A stretch of 10,763 nt of DNA. Origin: Bisporella sp. PMI_857 (taxonomy: Eukaryota; Ascomycota; Leotiomycetes; Helotiales; Helotiaceae). Of the stretch, positions 1-9,951 are shown piece by piece. The stretch's first letter is position 1; every line of letters begins with the position of its first letter. Under the pieces are notes generated by a model, which did not search any database, had not been told where the DNA came from, and worked only from the letters and a program-made list of their open reading frames with translations. The stretch covers positions 1-10,763 of the forward strand of contig JAJSPD010000274.1 in NCBI GenBank assembly GCA_021307315.1, in the 5' to 3' direction. Position numbers and translations under genes: made by a program.

Positions 1-1066
1 TAAAATATTAGTAGAAATTTATTACAAAATTTAAATTCAGAATTGTTAAATTCGATAATACTTAATTTAAGAGCTTTTAAAATAATTGAAAAAAATACGC
101 AAAATAAATATCACGCGTTATTTCGCATTTACTAGTTTATATATTAATATTTATTTTCAAAACGATTTAAATAATATAATTTATCTAAATAAACAAAAAC
201 TAAATTTAACTAATATTTATTTATATTTAATTGAAATAATAAAATTAGCCGATATAATAATTAGTCAAAATTTAAAAACAACTAATAATACGTTGTATTT
301 AGAAAATCAAAATTTAATTAAAAAAACATTAATTTATATTTTTGTTGAACTATTAAAACAAAATACAAATCAAAATAGTTTTAATAAAAATACGCTTTTT
401 AAAAATCCGGTATTAACGTTTTTAATTATTACAAGTTTAAATAAATTTACAAAAACTTTTAAAAACGAAAGTTTAATAGAAAATAGTACAAGTATTATTA
501 TTTATAGTTTTCGTTTGATTTTTATTGGATTTTTAAAAGAATTAAATCAAAACGCAATAAATAGCAATTTAGAATTTAGTTTAAATATCGAATTTAATAA
601 ATATTTTCCGTTATATTTAACTAATACGTCAAATAATATTTTTGCAGAAATAACACAATTACAAGCGTATAGCAAAAAAATCGATAGTAATAATACAACA
701 AACGCAAAAATAGTCGATATTAATACAAATAATATTAGTATTAATAATCAAGTAATTAATTTAGAAAATTTAAAATATTTTTTCGCTGATTTATTAAAAC
801 GTTTAAAAACGTTATTATATACCGACTTATTACAATTAAATATATCAGAAATTAATTTAAATTTAAATACAATATTAAATAATCAAAACAATACAACAAT
901 CGGTTTTTATTTTGTAAATTATATTAATCAAAAACAAAATTTAAAAATTTATAATAATTTTTTAATAAAACGACTATTGCAACAAAATTCCGCTTTTTCT
1001 AATTATTATTTACAATTAATTACAAATTTAAATTTTAATAAAAACAATGTCGAATTATTTTATTAA
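1..1066 (+). pseudogene. N-terminal conserved region of the plus-strand TLH-like relic
   Basis: One frame (modulo 2) is open from 86 to the TAA at 1064, 326 codons; the first 85 bases read in a similar style. The ATG-like start at 86 is unlikely to be the true start because homologous sequence should lie upstream. Recognisable family segments are NPVLTFLIITSLNKF (about 408-450), a hydrophobic stretch with YSFRLIFIGF (about 503-535), FAEITQLQAYSKKI (about 641-685) and GFYFVNYINQ (about 903-935). They resemble conserved blocks before the recombinase-like part of these fungal proteins. No catalytic residue is identifiable here. A stop-free run of this length in about 85% AT DNA implies past coding selection. 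Leu is nearly always TTA and Asn AAT. Confidence 0.7.
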
Positions 1067-1658
1067 AAACGCAAAAAATTTTTAGAATTATTATTTATTA
1101 GTATTTATTTTACAAGTGAATCGCCGTTACGCAGTAAAAAATTAATTATTATTACATATTTTAATACGTTAATACAATCGAAACGTAATATTATTATTAA
1201 ACCGAGTAAACCGAATTAATTAAAATTAATACAACGTATTATAAAAGCTTAAATATTAATCGAATTAATAAATTAAATATTCGATTTTTAAATTTACGTT
1301 TAAGTCGTATTTTAAAATTATATTTAATATTAGTAATTCCGTTATATAGCTTTTTTAATTTAAATTATTTAAAATTGACTAAAATTAATAGTTATTTATT
1401 TGAATATAAAAACGATTTATTTAAAGTAGCGAATTTAAGTAATAAAATAAAACTAAAAACGTTAAACTATTTAAAAAAAAATTGTCGATTAGTTCGTATC
1501 GACAATTAATAACTTTTATTATTAAAAATCGAATTTTATTAAATTATAATAGCTCGAGTAGTAAAAGCGATTTAATTGAAAATTTACAAGCAAATTATAC
1601 TACAAATACTAGTAATCGTTTATATAGCCGTGAAATAAATATTAATAAAAATCAGTAA
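1067..1658 (+). pseudogene. Tyrosine-recombinase-like domain remnant (plus copy)
   Basis: Motif order matches a tyrosine recombinase core: an Arg-I type box SESPLRSKKLIIITYFNT (Arg codon 1130-1132), a KRNIIIKP strand, a Lys near the expected hairpin (1244-1246), the helix segment NIRFLNLRLSRIL and YLILVIPLY, then YRQLITFI (Arg codon 1500-1502), LQANYTTNTS, and RLYSRE with a candidate nucleophile Tyr at 1623-1625. In family members I recall, the fourth position reads GHS or GHT; here it is NYT, fitting a His-to-Tyr C-to-T change. The second-Arg box reads YRQ where YRH is usual. Stops lie at 1064, 1217 and 1507, with frame changes near 1246 and 1491. An 8-bp inverted repeat (1481-1488 / 1499-1506) sits at the second frame change. 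The motif order is seen; the recombinase assignment is inference. Confidence 0.5.
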
Positions 1659-1954
1659 TATAATATTAAAACGATCGTTAAAATTTAATATAAAATTTTT
1701 ATTTACTTTAATTTATATTAAAATGTCGAACAAACAATACAAAATAAAATAAAACATAAACGCAATATTTCAAGTTTAAATAATTTAAATTTAAAAAAAA
1801 CAAAGCTATATAATAGTAGTAATAGTAATAGCGATACAGAAATTGATAAAAAATTAAAAAATTATTAAACAAAAACAAATAAATCGAAATTTATTAACTT
1901 TAAAAAATCTATAAATTTTAATTTACTAAATAGTTTACAATTATTTTTTAATAA
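1659..1954 (+). pseudogene. Low-complexity linker between YR-like and helicase parts
   Basis: The frame of the preceding domain (modulo 0) continues with stops near 1656, 1719 and 1866. It encodes a basic stretch (QNKIKHKRN) followed by Ser/Asn/Asp-rich sequence (NSSNSNSDTEID, about 1812-1847) and then LLNSLQLFFNN just before the helicase. Family proteins commonly have a poorly conserved linker here. No motif of known function is visible. The stop near 1719 may replace a Trp or Gln. Confidence 0.5.
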
Positions 1955-2900
1955 TTAAAAGCAGAATTTAAAAGTTTAAAACAAAAGCTTATTATTACAA
2001 AAATATTAAACAAAGATCATTTATTACTTATATTAGCGAACTAGTTCCGGAAAAAGTTTGTTGTTTTTTTTACCGAGCTATATAAATCCGAATATTAAAT
2101 ATTTAGTAATTACACCGCGTACAAGTTTAAAACACGATTTATATAATCGTGCAAAAGCTTTTAATTTAAATAACGAAATATTTAGTAAAACTGATTTATT
2201 ATTAAATAGTACAAATTTAATATTTTTAATTTTAAAATATAAAAACAAAAAAGTTAAAAACTTATTTATTAGAATTAAAAAGCAAAAATATCGAAACTAA
2301 TATATTTTTAAACGAAGCGCATTTAATATTATTAAAAGAAAATTATCGATATTATTAAAATCAGTTACTAAAATTGTTAAATATAAATTTAATTTAATTT
2401 TTATTAGTGCAACGTTGCTAAACGCGTTGTTAAATTTATTAAAACAAAAATTTAATATTACAAATAATACAATAGTACGTAGTTCAACAATTCGAACAAA
2501 TATTAGTTATTAAATTCAATTTTTAAAACTGACCGAAAATATTACTAAAAAATTTAAATATTTATTTATACATTATTAAATCAATTAAAAATAAATAAAA
2601 AATTATTATTTTTGTTCCGACAGTAAATTATTGTAAAAATATAAGTAAAGAATTTGAAATTTTTAGTTATTATAGTAAGTTAGAAAATAAAACCAAATTT
2701 TACAAAACTATTTAAATAATAATAATATAAAAGCAATTGTTTGTACAAATGCGTTAAATGTCGGTTTAAATAAATCGACGATTAGATTTTCGATTCATTT
2801 ATATCAAATTAATAGCTTAATTAATTTAGATCAAAAAATCGGTCGTATTAGCCGCGACAGTTTAAATAGTACAGTTATATTTTAATAAATCAAAAAGAAT
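1955..2900 (+). pseudogene. RecQ-like superfamily 2 DNA helicase core, frameshifted
   Basis: The helicase motifs appear in correct order across several frames. A Q-type lead-in reads KSLKQKLIITKILNKDHLLL (about 1970-2030), then TSSGKSLLFFLP is motif I/Walker A (2040-2075, Lys at 2052-2054). YLVITPRTSLKHDL is motif Ia (about 2100-2135), and NIFLNEAHLILL is motif II (2299-2334), NEAH in place of DEAH or DECH. LIFISATLLNALL is motif III (2394-2430), followed by RSSTIRTNISY. The second lobe has IIIFVPTVNYCKNISKEF (about 2599-2655), YYSKLENK, IVCTNALNVGLNKSTIR (motif V, about 2737-2787) and DQKIGRISRDSLNS (motif VI, about 2829-2870). ATP binding would use the GKS Lys and the NEAH acid. At least five frame changes and the stops after NISY and FIHY make it non-functional as written. 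Confidence 0.85.
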
Positions 2901-2914
2901 ATAATTTTAAAAAA

Positions 2915-3632
2915 CAACCGGAAAATATAAACACAATCGACGATTTTAAAATTGTTGATTATAATTATTTAGTATCGTTTTTAAAAAAAGGAAAATGCTA
3001 TAGAAAAGTATTAATAATTATTTTAATAATACAACAACAAACGAATGCTTAGAATTTAATAGTTGTTCGTTTGTTTAAAACGTAATAGTGCGTTAAAAAA
3101 TAGTTATAATATAAAAGTTGATAAAAATATTATACAAAATGCGTTATTTACAAATTTAAAAGAAATATTAAACGTAGTACGTAGTAATTGTTTTAGTTGT
3201 TTTTTAAATAAAAAAACTTATAATTATTCGCTATATAATTGTAATTTAAATAAAGCTAAAAACTTTATTAATTTAGTTCGTAATTTAGAAAAAAATTATA
3301 TTAAAAAGTTAAAATTGTTAATAAAAAGTAGTTGTTGCTATCAATGTTTTTTACTATCAAAATTATGTTATAATACAAATATATTTAATAATAAATGCGA
3401 ATATTAATATGTTGTTTTAGAAACAATAATATTTATTAATTGTTTATTAAAAGATTATTCAGAAAATATTTATTTAACGAATTTATTTAAAAATATAAAA
3501 GTTTTTAATAATTTAACTAATTTAGCAAAAATAATTTGTAAAAAAGTAATATTTAATACAACCGACAGTATAAAAGCAATTAAATATATTAGTGTATTAA
3601 ATTTAGATGAAATTTATAATAATGTATTTACA
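2915..3632 (+). pseudogene. C-terminal CRR motif and Cys-rich module A
   Basis: After the helicase comes GKCYRKVL (about 2990-3013), then in another frame NNYFNNTTTNECLEFNSC (3013-3066) and CLKRN. This corresponds to the family signature of a CRR-type box, a Y-D-G-like box and paired cysteines. From 3063 one frame runs to 3407 and, past a single TAA (3405-3407), on to the Asn tract. It holds NCFSCF (Cys at 3189 and 3198), YSLYNC (Cys at 3240), SCCYQCFLLSKLC (Cys at 3333, 3336, 3345, 3366) and KCEY. The spacing suggests a zinc-binding module. The stop lies where a Gln would fit (EY-stop-YVVLE), so one CAA-to-TAA change explains it. Zinc binding is inferred from Cys spacing. Confidence 0.65.
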
Positions 3633-4948
<1,316 letters not shown>

Positions 4949-5180
4949 AGTAAATTTTGTTTATAAAATATAAAAAATATTGTAATAATAATAAAACGTT
5001 AAAATTAGTAAACTTAAAATTAGTTAAACTAAAAAAAACATATTTACAATTTACAACAACAATAAATATAATTTAGTAAATAATAAACTAATAATTTCAA
5101 AATTAACTCGTTTTAATAATACTACTACTATTAATATAAATATTATAGTTGATTTTATAATTAATTTTATTATTATTCGA
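4949..5180. other. Gene-free AT-rich gap between two convergent relics
   Basis: Stops are dense in all frames and I recognise no motif on either strand. It contains short AAT/ACT runs (for example about 5119-5133) and poly-T stretches. It separates the 3' ends of the plus-strand and minus-strand relics. Terminators are expected here but I cannot identify a specific one. Confidence 0.5.
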
Positions 5181-5199
5181 AGTTTTAGCGATTTTTAAT

Positions 5200-5320
5200 T
5201 TTAGCTATTTGTTTTAGTTAGTACAATCGGCTTGCAAATTATTTGATTAAATAGTTTAATAATAAAACGTTTAGCAAAACTCGTTTAACTAAAAAACTTA
5301 AGTTCGATATTTAATTAGTT
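5200..5320 (-). pseudogene. Trace of the YR-like C-terminal motif (minus copy)
   Basis: In one minus-strand frame KYRT (Arg codon 5306-5304) is followed 22 codons later by NNLQADCTN (LQA at 5237-5229). In the plus copy YRQ and LQANYT are 27 codons apart. Seven stops interrupt the minus frame and the nucleophile Tyr is not visible. The assignment rests on order, spacing and the shared LQA, so it is tentative. Confidence 0.3.
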
Positions 5321-5749
5321 TTTTAAAAAAAACTGAGCTTTTTTAATTAAAGCTTGTTTTTTTTTTTAGTAATTACATTTTTAAAGCTTGCATTAGTTTA
5401 TTGCTATTGTATAATTTTCTTTTTAAAAATACTAAAAAAATCAAACTTGTTACAATTTTTAAAAAAATCGATTTTACAACTTAAAAAAAATCCGACTTAA
5501 AATAATTACGTAATCAATTTAGAAAAAAAATTGAAGTTAAAAAAAATTCTACGCAAAATTTTTAAGTTTTAATGCTATTAGTTTTGCATTTTAAGTAACT
5601 TTATACAAAATAATTAAAACTATAATTACGTATTTTTTTTTAAATTATATTTTATTATTTTACGTTATACAAAATGTGCATTTGTAATAAATATACAAAA
5701 TAAAAACTAGTAGTTTTGCTTTTATATAACTAAATTAAATTAAAAATAG

Positions 5750-5995
5750 TTCTAATACATGATGAAATGTTTTCTAATACATATCTATTTCGGACTAGCT
5801 CGTATGCTAAGCTTTGCCAAGCTTTTTATTTAAAAGCAATACTTTTATAAAAATTTGAAAGCAAAGCTTTGTAATAGCGCTTTTTAAGTTATTAAATCAA
5901 AACAGTAAAAAAGTTAATAGACTAAGCGGCAAAATCGGTCTTGGCGCGCTAAGACTTGGTTTTCTATACTATGATCGCCCAATTACCATGAGGTG
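5750..5995. other. GC-richer block, possible insertion in the minus relic
   Basis: The part 5795-5995 contains GC-rich words (ggcgcgc, tgaggtggggtg) unlike the flanks. A direct repeat TTCTAATACAT occurs at 5750-5760 and 5772-5782. A 9-bp perfect inverted repeat AAGCTTTGC / GCAAAGCTT lies at 5809-5817 and 5861-5869. The block falls between the two halves of the minus-strand YR-like domain. I recognise no coding sequence. On the minus strand 5978-5960 resembles part of a fungal 5S rRNA (see findings). Confidence 0.45.
5960..5978 (-). pseudogene. Possible decayed 5S rRNA fragment
   Basis: Minus-strand CGATCATAGTATAGAAAAC can be aligned to a filamentous-fungal 5S rRNA segment near its 5' end with 16 of 19 identities, three transitions and a two-base gap, as I recall that RNA. 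Beyond this the match weakens, and the conserved 3' half of 5S is not present. It is short enough to be chance. Confidence 0.2.
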
Positions 5996-6202
5996 GGGTG
6001 TTAGTTGTTTTAGTTTTATTGCTTTTTTAGTTTTGTAGTACGAAATATTAACTAGAAATAAATTACTACTTATATTTAAAAATATTTTTCGCTGATTTTT
6101 ATAACTATTAAAATAGCAAAAAGTAACTAGTTTTGTGCTACGTAACGGAAAGCCGGTTGTTAAATAAATTAGTAATAAACACTGTTTTTTAAATTTAAGC
6201 AA
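5969..6202 (-). pseudogene. YR-like Arg-I box of the minus-strand relic
   Basis: This open frame of 77 codons contains LLLIYLTTGFPLRSTKLV, then TFCYFNSYKNQRKIFLN and YYKTKKAIKL. The Arg codon is at 6142-6140. It corresponds to the T-G-G-x-P-x-R-x-x-E-L box and the following Y-H-K strand of the family, which resemble the first catalytic Arg and the Lys hairpin of tyrosine recombinases. Glu is replaced by Lys (STKL), as in the plus copy (SKKL), a G-to-A change. The last ten or so residues lie in a GC-richer block and probably do not belong to the domain. The Met start is incidental. Confidence 0.6.
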
Positions 6203-6439
6203 ATCTTTTAAATAAACTTTTACTTTAAAAACATTTACTTTAATTGCATTATTAGCTTAAACTACGAAATCTAAAAAACTATTTTCGAATATTTAATTAA
6301 TTAAAAATTTGTTATTCGCTTGCAAATCAGGACTTAAATCTCGAAAATATTAAAAAAGATTGTTAAATTCCGATTTTTAAACTTCGAATACTTTTTTAAA
6401 GTAATATACTAATATTCAACTTTTGAAATATTAAACAAA

Positions 6440-6690
6440 ACTTGCTTTTTAATAACGAATTCGACTTATAAACTATTTCTTTAAATAACAACTTTAAATT
6501 ATTTACACTAATAATAACTTTGTTGTAAAAAACCGTTTGTTTTAAAATAAACTAATACTAACAAAATTGGCCGTACTAGTCTGTTTATTAATTTTGAAAG
6601 CTAAACTTCGATTATTAAGTATTTCAGCTAACGCGGTACTAACGCTATTGTTAAAATAACTAAACATAAAATCAAGCAACAATTATATAA
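6440..6690 (-). pseudogene. Central conserved block of the minus-strand relic
   Basis: The translation includes MFSYFNNSVSTALAEILNNR followed by SLAFKINKQTSTANFVSISL, then a stop and NKRFFTTKLLLV. Family members I recall have a Met-x2-Phe motif, a short S/T-rich stretch, a leucine/arginine helix and a K-I pair here. The plus copy shows the equivalent as NNIFAEITQLQAYSKKI at about 635-685. The stop after FVSISLF may replace a Gln or Trp. This block is the strongest link between the two relics after the Arg box. Confidence 0.55.
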
Positions 6691-6747
6691 AATCAAATTC
6701 GAGTTCGCAAATAATTAACAAAACAAAATTCGATTACAATTAACTAA

Positions 6748-7299
6748 CTACAGTAAATAAATTTCGAATAACTTTGACTTAATTGTAAACTGTTTTAAAA
6801 CGAATAGTTTTTGTTGCAATACTATTACTGCAAAAAAACTATTAATACAAGAATCAAAAATATATAAATCTTGTGTTTGTTGAAAAATAGCAATTATAAC
6901 TGTACTAAACTTCTTTAATATGTATACTAGTAATATTTGTAAAATAATTAATATTTTGAATTTTAGACAACAATTCTGTATTTGAACTATTTTGTACAAC
7001 ATAATTACTATTGCTTGAAACAATACTATTTAAATTGCTAATTGTAAATTAAGAAATTGAATCGTAATTAAAAAAACTAAACTACTAGTTTCTTTTTTTT
7101 CGTTTTCGCTATTTTTACTTTTTGATTTTTTTTTTAGCAAACTATTAGTTTTTAAGTAGTTAAACTTTTGATTAACAGTAGCTTTAGCTTTTTTGTATAA
7201 TTGCAAACTCGAATTTAAAACTTGATTTTGATTTTTTTGTATTTTAGTACTTACTAATTGCAAAAGATTTTTGACTAAATTCAAAATTTGAAAATTCAT
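6748..7299 (-). pseudogene. Middle region of the minus-strand relic
   Basis: A single frame covers 184 codons with one internal TAA (7032-7030). It reads from MNFQILNLVKNLLQLV through a Lys/Ser-rich patch (KKKSKSKNSENEKKE) to a hydrophobic stretch ending FEIYLL at a stop. Its place between the Cys domain and the central block fits the variable middle of the family. A competing frame across 7020-6780 is Ser/Asn-rich and hydrophilic, so I cannot decide which frame was ancestral. It should not be taken as two separate small genes; the ATG starts are incidental. Confidence 0.4.
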
Positions 7300-7619
7300 T
7301 TGAAATACAGAATAAAAGTTGCATGTTTTTCGTTTTGCAAATTAGCTGTAAACGCACGAATAAAATAAATCAAAAATTAGCTATAAAACGCAAAATATTT
7401 TACACGCGTAGTACTGTTTAATAATAGTTTAAACAGCTTATTGCGGATTTTTTTTTTTTAAAACTATTTAAAAAAACAAATGTAATTTGTTTAAAAACAC
7501 GGTTTTTTTTAGATTAAATACAAAACTTTTTTTAAATTTAAAACAAGAATTTGCAATTGTTTTTTATTATTTTGCACAAGTTCAACTAAATTTACTAAGT
7601 TTTAAATATTGTACTTATT

Positions 7620-8315
7620 AATATATTCGACATATCGAGTTTTAATTTGAAAAAAAAATAATTTTTTATACGGATTTAGTTAGAAACAACTAAGTTGTTG
7701 CATAAATTCTTGTTTTTTTTAAGAATAATCAACAAAAAACGCTTGTTTCGCTTGTTCGAAAACTTGATTCGATATAAATAATGTTGTATTTAAAAAATCG
7801 CTTAAATTAGTATTTACTAATTCTACCGAATTTTCTTTCGTAATCAAAACACTTAGTTCGATTTCGATTTGTTTTTCTTTCAGTTTAATATTAAAAAAAT
7901 ATTTATTTAATTCTAAGTTTTGCTTTAAACTGCTACGAAATATAAAGTAATATTGAAATCGAAATGCATTTGTGTTTTATGTCGTTAAATATTTTGCTTT
8001 GATTTAAATAAACTACTACAAACTACGCATTAAAAAAAAATCAATTTGTAATTCCGGAAACGCAAAAAACCGATTGTGATTTTGTTGGAAATTCGAAATC
8101 AAATTAATACTATTAAATAAAGAAATAATGTCGATCAAAGTACACTTGTTACTTATTTCAGCCGTTTTACTAACTTTAGCTTTGCTTTTATAGCTTTCTA
8201 AATTGAAAATATACTTTTAAATGTTTTTATTAACACCGATTTTGCAAATTGCACAAGTAAGTAATTTAAAATCTGCATAATATGTAAAACAAGCTAAATC
8301 TGGTTTTTAAACAAT
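7620..8315 (-). pseudogene. DUF3505-like N-terminal Cys domain (minus copy)
   Basis: One frame runs about 230 codons with roughly eight stops and no needed frameshift; chance in such AT-rich DNA would give more than twenty stops. It begins KPDLACFTYYADFKLLTCAICKIGVNKNI in pieces, with a C-x2-C pair at 8255-8253 and 8246-8244, then a stop and KYIFNLES. Fungal DUF3505 domains show C-x2-C followed by a conserved HL; here Tyr-Ile sits where His would be, consistent with CAT-to-TAT. FAFPELQI (about 8063-8040) resembles the iPeL segment of the family. Later come ITKENSVELVN, FEQAKQAFFVDYS and LNPYKKLFFFKL. The likely role is a zinc-binding nucleic-acid contact, inferred only. The DUF3505 name is from memory of the family layout, not a search. 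Confidence 0.5.
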
Positions 8316-8392
8316 AAAAGAAATTCTACTAAATTAGAATTAGAAATAAATTTTCCGGAATCTTAATTGTAAGTTAAAAATCGAAAAGACAT

Positions 8393-8410
8393 TGTTAATT
8401 AAATATTAAT
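8393..8410. other. Junction between minisatellite and presumed minus-copy start
   Basis: Only 18 bases separate the presumed ATG (8392-8390, minus strand) from the minisatellite. I see no clear TATA or initiator element in so short a stretch; any promoter would have to lie in or beyond the repeat array. Confidence 0.3.
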
Positions 8411-8760
8411 AGTAGCAATAAAAATTAGCAATAAAAGTCAGTAATCAAAAATCAACAATTAAAAGTCAGCAATTAAAAGTCAGCAATTAAATATCAACAA
8501 TCAAAAATCAGCAATAAAATATCAACAATTAAATATAACAATTAAATATCAGCAATTAAATATCAGCAATCAAATATCAGCAATAAATATTAGCAATCAA
8601 ATATCAGCAATCAAATATTAGCAATTAAATATCAGCAATAAATATTAGCAATTAAATATTAGCAAGTACAAATCAGCAAAATAAATCAGCAAATACAAAT
8701 CAGCAAGTACAAATTAGCAAAAATAAATCAGCAAATACAAATCAGCAAATACAAATTAAA
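8411..8760. repeat. Minisatellite of about 14 bp, consensus AATYAAATATCAGC
   Basis: About 25 tandem units of 12-15 bp are visible, most ending in CAGC, TAGC or CAAC. The left part has units like AATTAAAAGTCAGC, the centre AATCAAATATCAGC and AATAAATATTAGC, and the right part AAATACAAATCAGC and AAGTACAAATTAGC. Variant units are grouped, as expected for unequal exchange or slippage. It is not CRISPR-like because there are no unique spacers. Confidence 0.9.
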
Positions 8761-9180
8761 AACAATTAAAATAATTTTTTTTTGAAAGTTTATAGCTTTT
8801 TAAAAAGTAATAAAAAGCTAATAAAAAAACTTTACAACTTTAAAAACCAGCTTATTATAGAGTTATATTTACAATAATCAACGAATACGTAGTTTGTAAA
8901 ATTGTAAAGCTCTAAACAAAAAAGAAAAAAAAAACAAAAGTTGTCGAATTTTTTTTACAATTGTACACAACACGTTTCTTAAGCAACTTAAGCGAAATGC
9001 TTAACATTTAAAGTTATATAAAATATTTTTTATGTAGCAAACTACACTTTTGCAAATGTAAATATAGCTTTTTTAGTTTTGTATTAAACTTTAAGCTATA
9101 GTTTATACTTTAAATAAAAGTGTAATTTGCAAGTTATATGTTATTATATACTGTTGTATAACTTTTTTTTTTTTTTCTAA
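8761..9180. other. Gene-free AT-rich region with inverted repeats
   Basis: No coding signal is seen. A 9-bp perfect inverted repeat TAGCTTTTT / AAAAAGCTA lies at 8793-8801 and 8812-8820. A longer imperfect one has arms at 9037-9051 and 9116-9130 (14 of 15 matching), with weaker pairing continuing inward around TATAGCTT. The region ends in a poly-T tract before the satellite. Confidence 0.6.
9037..9130. repeat. Imperfect long inverted repeat
   Basis: The left arm GCAAACTACACTTTT (9037-9051) matches the reverse complement of AAAAGTGTAATTTGC (9116-9130) at 14 of 15 positions. The mismatch is a C/T difference. Inner sequences also pair loosely. It may be a decayed hairpin-type element; no target-site duplication is clear. 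Confidence 0.5.
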
Positions 9181-9951
9181 CTGTATAAATCCAAAATTAC
9201 GTGTGTACTTGTTTTCAGCTGTACAAAACTAGAATTATGTATTACAGCTACAGTTACAGCTACAGTTACAAACGCACGTATTTTTTTCAGCTGTACAAAG
9301 CCGGAATCACGTACGTAGTTTTTCCAGCTGTACAAAGCTAGTACTATATACGTAAAGCTACAGCTGTACAAACTAGAATTATGTACTACAGCTACAGCTA
9401 CAGCTACAGCTATAGACGTACGTACTTTTTTTTTAGCTGTACAAAGTCAGAATTACGTGCGTACTCCTTTTCAGCTGTACAGAGCTAGTATTACGTACGC
9501 ACAGCTACAGTTGTACAAAACTAAAATCACGTATTACAGCTTTAGCTTTAGCTACAGCTACAGCTACAGCTACAGCTACAAACGTACGTACTTTTTTTCC
9601 AGCTGTACAAAGCCAGAATCACGTACGTACTCCTTTCCGGCTGTACAGAGCTAGAATCACGTATTACAGCTACAGCTGTTCAGAACTAGAATCACGTATT
9701 ACAGCTACAGCTGTACGGAACTAGAATTATGTACTATAGCTACAGCTATACAAAGCCAGAATAACGTACGCACTCTTTTCCAGCTGTACAAAGCTAGAAT
9801 TACGTGCATACACTTTCCTAGCTGTACAAAGCCGGAATCACGTACGCACAGCTACAGCTGTTCAGACTAGAATCACGTATTACAGCTACAGCTACAGCTA
9901 CAGACGTACGTACTTTTTTCTAGCTGTACAGAGCCAGAATCACGTTCGTAC
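9181..9951. repeat. Satellite array 1, AGCTGTACA units
   Basis: An array of units of about 30-40 bp has consensus AGCTGTACAAAGCYAGAATY followed by ACGTACGTAC and a T/C-rich spacer. Roughly 16 units are present, mixed with AGCTAC hexamer runs and units whose tail is ACGTATTACAG rather than ACGTACGTAC. GC content jumps to about 40-48%. Internal palindromes (AGCT, GTAC, ACGTACGT) recur. The first unit (9181-9208) is diverged. Confidence 0.9.
9536..9580. repeat. (AGCTAC)n hexamer run
   Basis: The longest hexamer stretch in array 1: two AGCTTT units followed by about five AGCTAC units. A shorter run lies at about 9385-9414 and others at about 9880-9902 and 10380-10415. The hexamers sit at fixed places in the satellite, after an ACGTATTAC box and before an ACGTACGTAC box. 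Confidence 0.8.

Larger units (their letters stand above)
5180..8392 (-). pseudogene. Second TLH-family relic, N-terminal and YR-like parts only
   Basis: Reading the minus strand from 8392 downward gives family segments in order. These are a Cys-containing N-terminal domain (about 8310-7950), a charged linker, a middle region (7299-6748), a central conserved block with ALAEILNNRSLAFKI (about 6634-6590), an Arg-I box GFPLRSTKLVTFCYFNS (about 6155-6100) and a KYRT...NLQAD trace (5312-5220). The Arg box aligns with SPLRSKKLIIITYFNT of the plus copy, so the two are homologous but clearly diverged. Stops and frame changes are frequent. No helicase motif follows, and the relic ends close to the 3' end of the plus copy. 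A start at ATG 8392-8390 (MSFRFLTYN, then a stop) is plausible but needs a frame change to reach the domain. Confidence 0.65.

Noticed and set aside
2058..2300. A stand-alone 80-residue protein
   Set aside because: It begins inside the Walker A motif and is only the middle of the broken helicase core.
5935..5998. A tRNA gene in the GC-richer block
   Set aside because: I could not form a cloverleaf and saw no B-box of the GGTTCGA type on either strand.
6748..7299. Two independent small minus-strand genes
   Set aside because: They share one frame split by a single TAA and sit in the middle of the minus-strand relic.
8411..8760. CRISPR array
   Set aside because: The repeats are head-to-tail, about 14 bp, with graded variation and no unique spacers.
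9177..9654. Small open frames on both strands in the satellite
   Set aside because: They are repetitive, follow the satellite period and show no domain; open only because the unit happens to lack stops.
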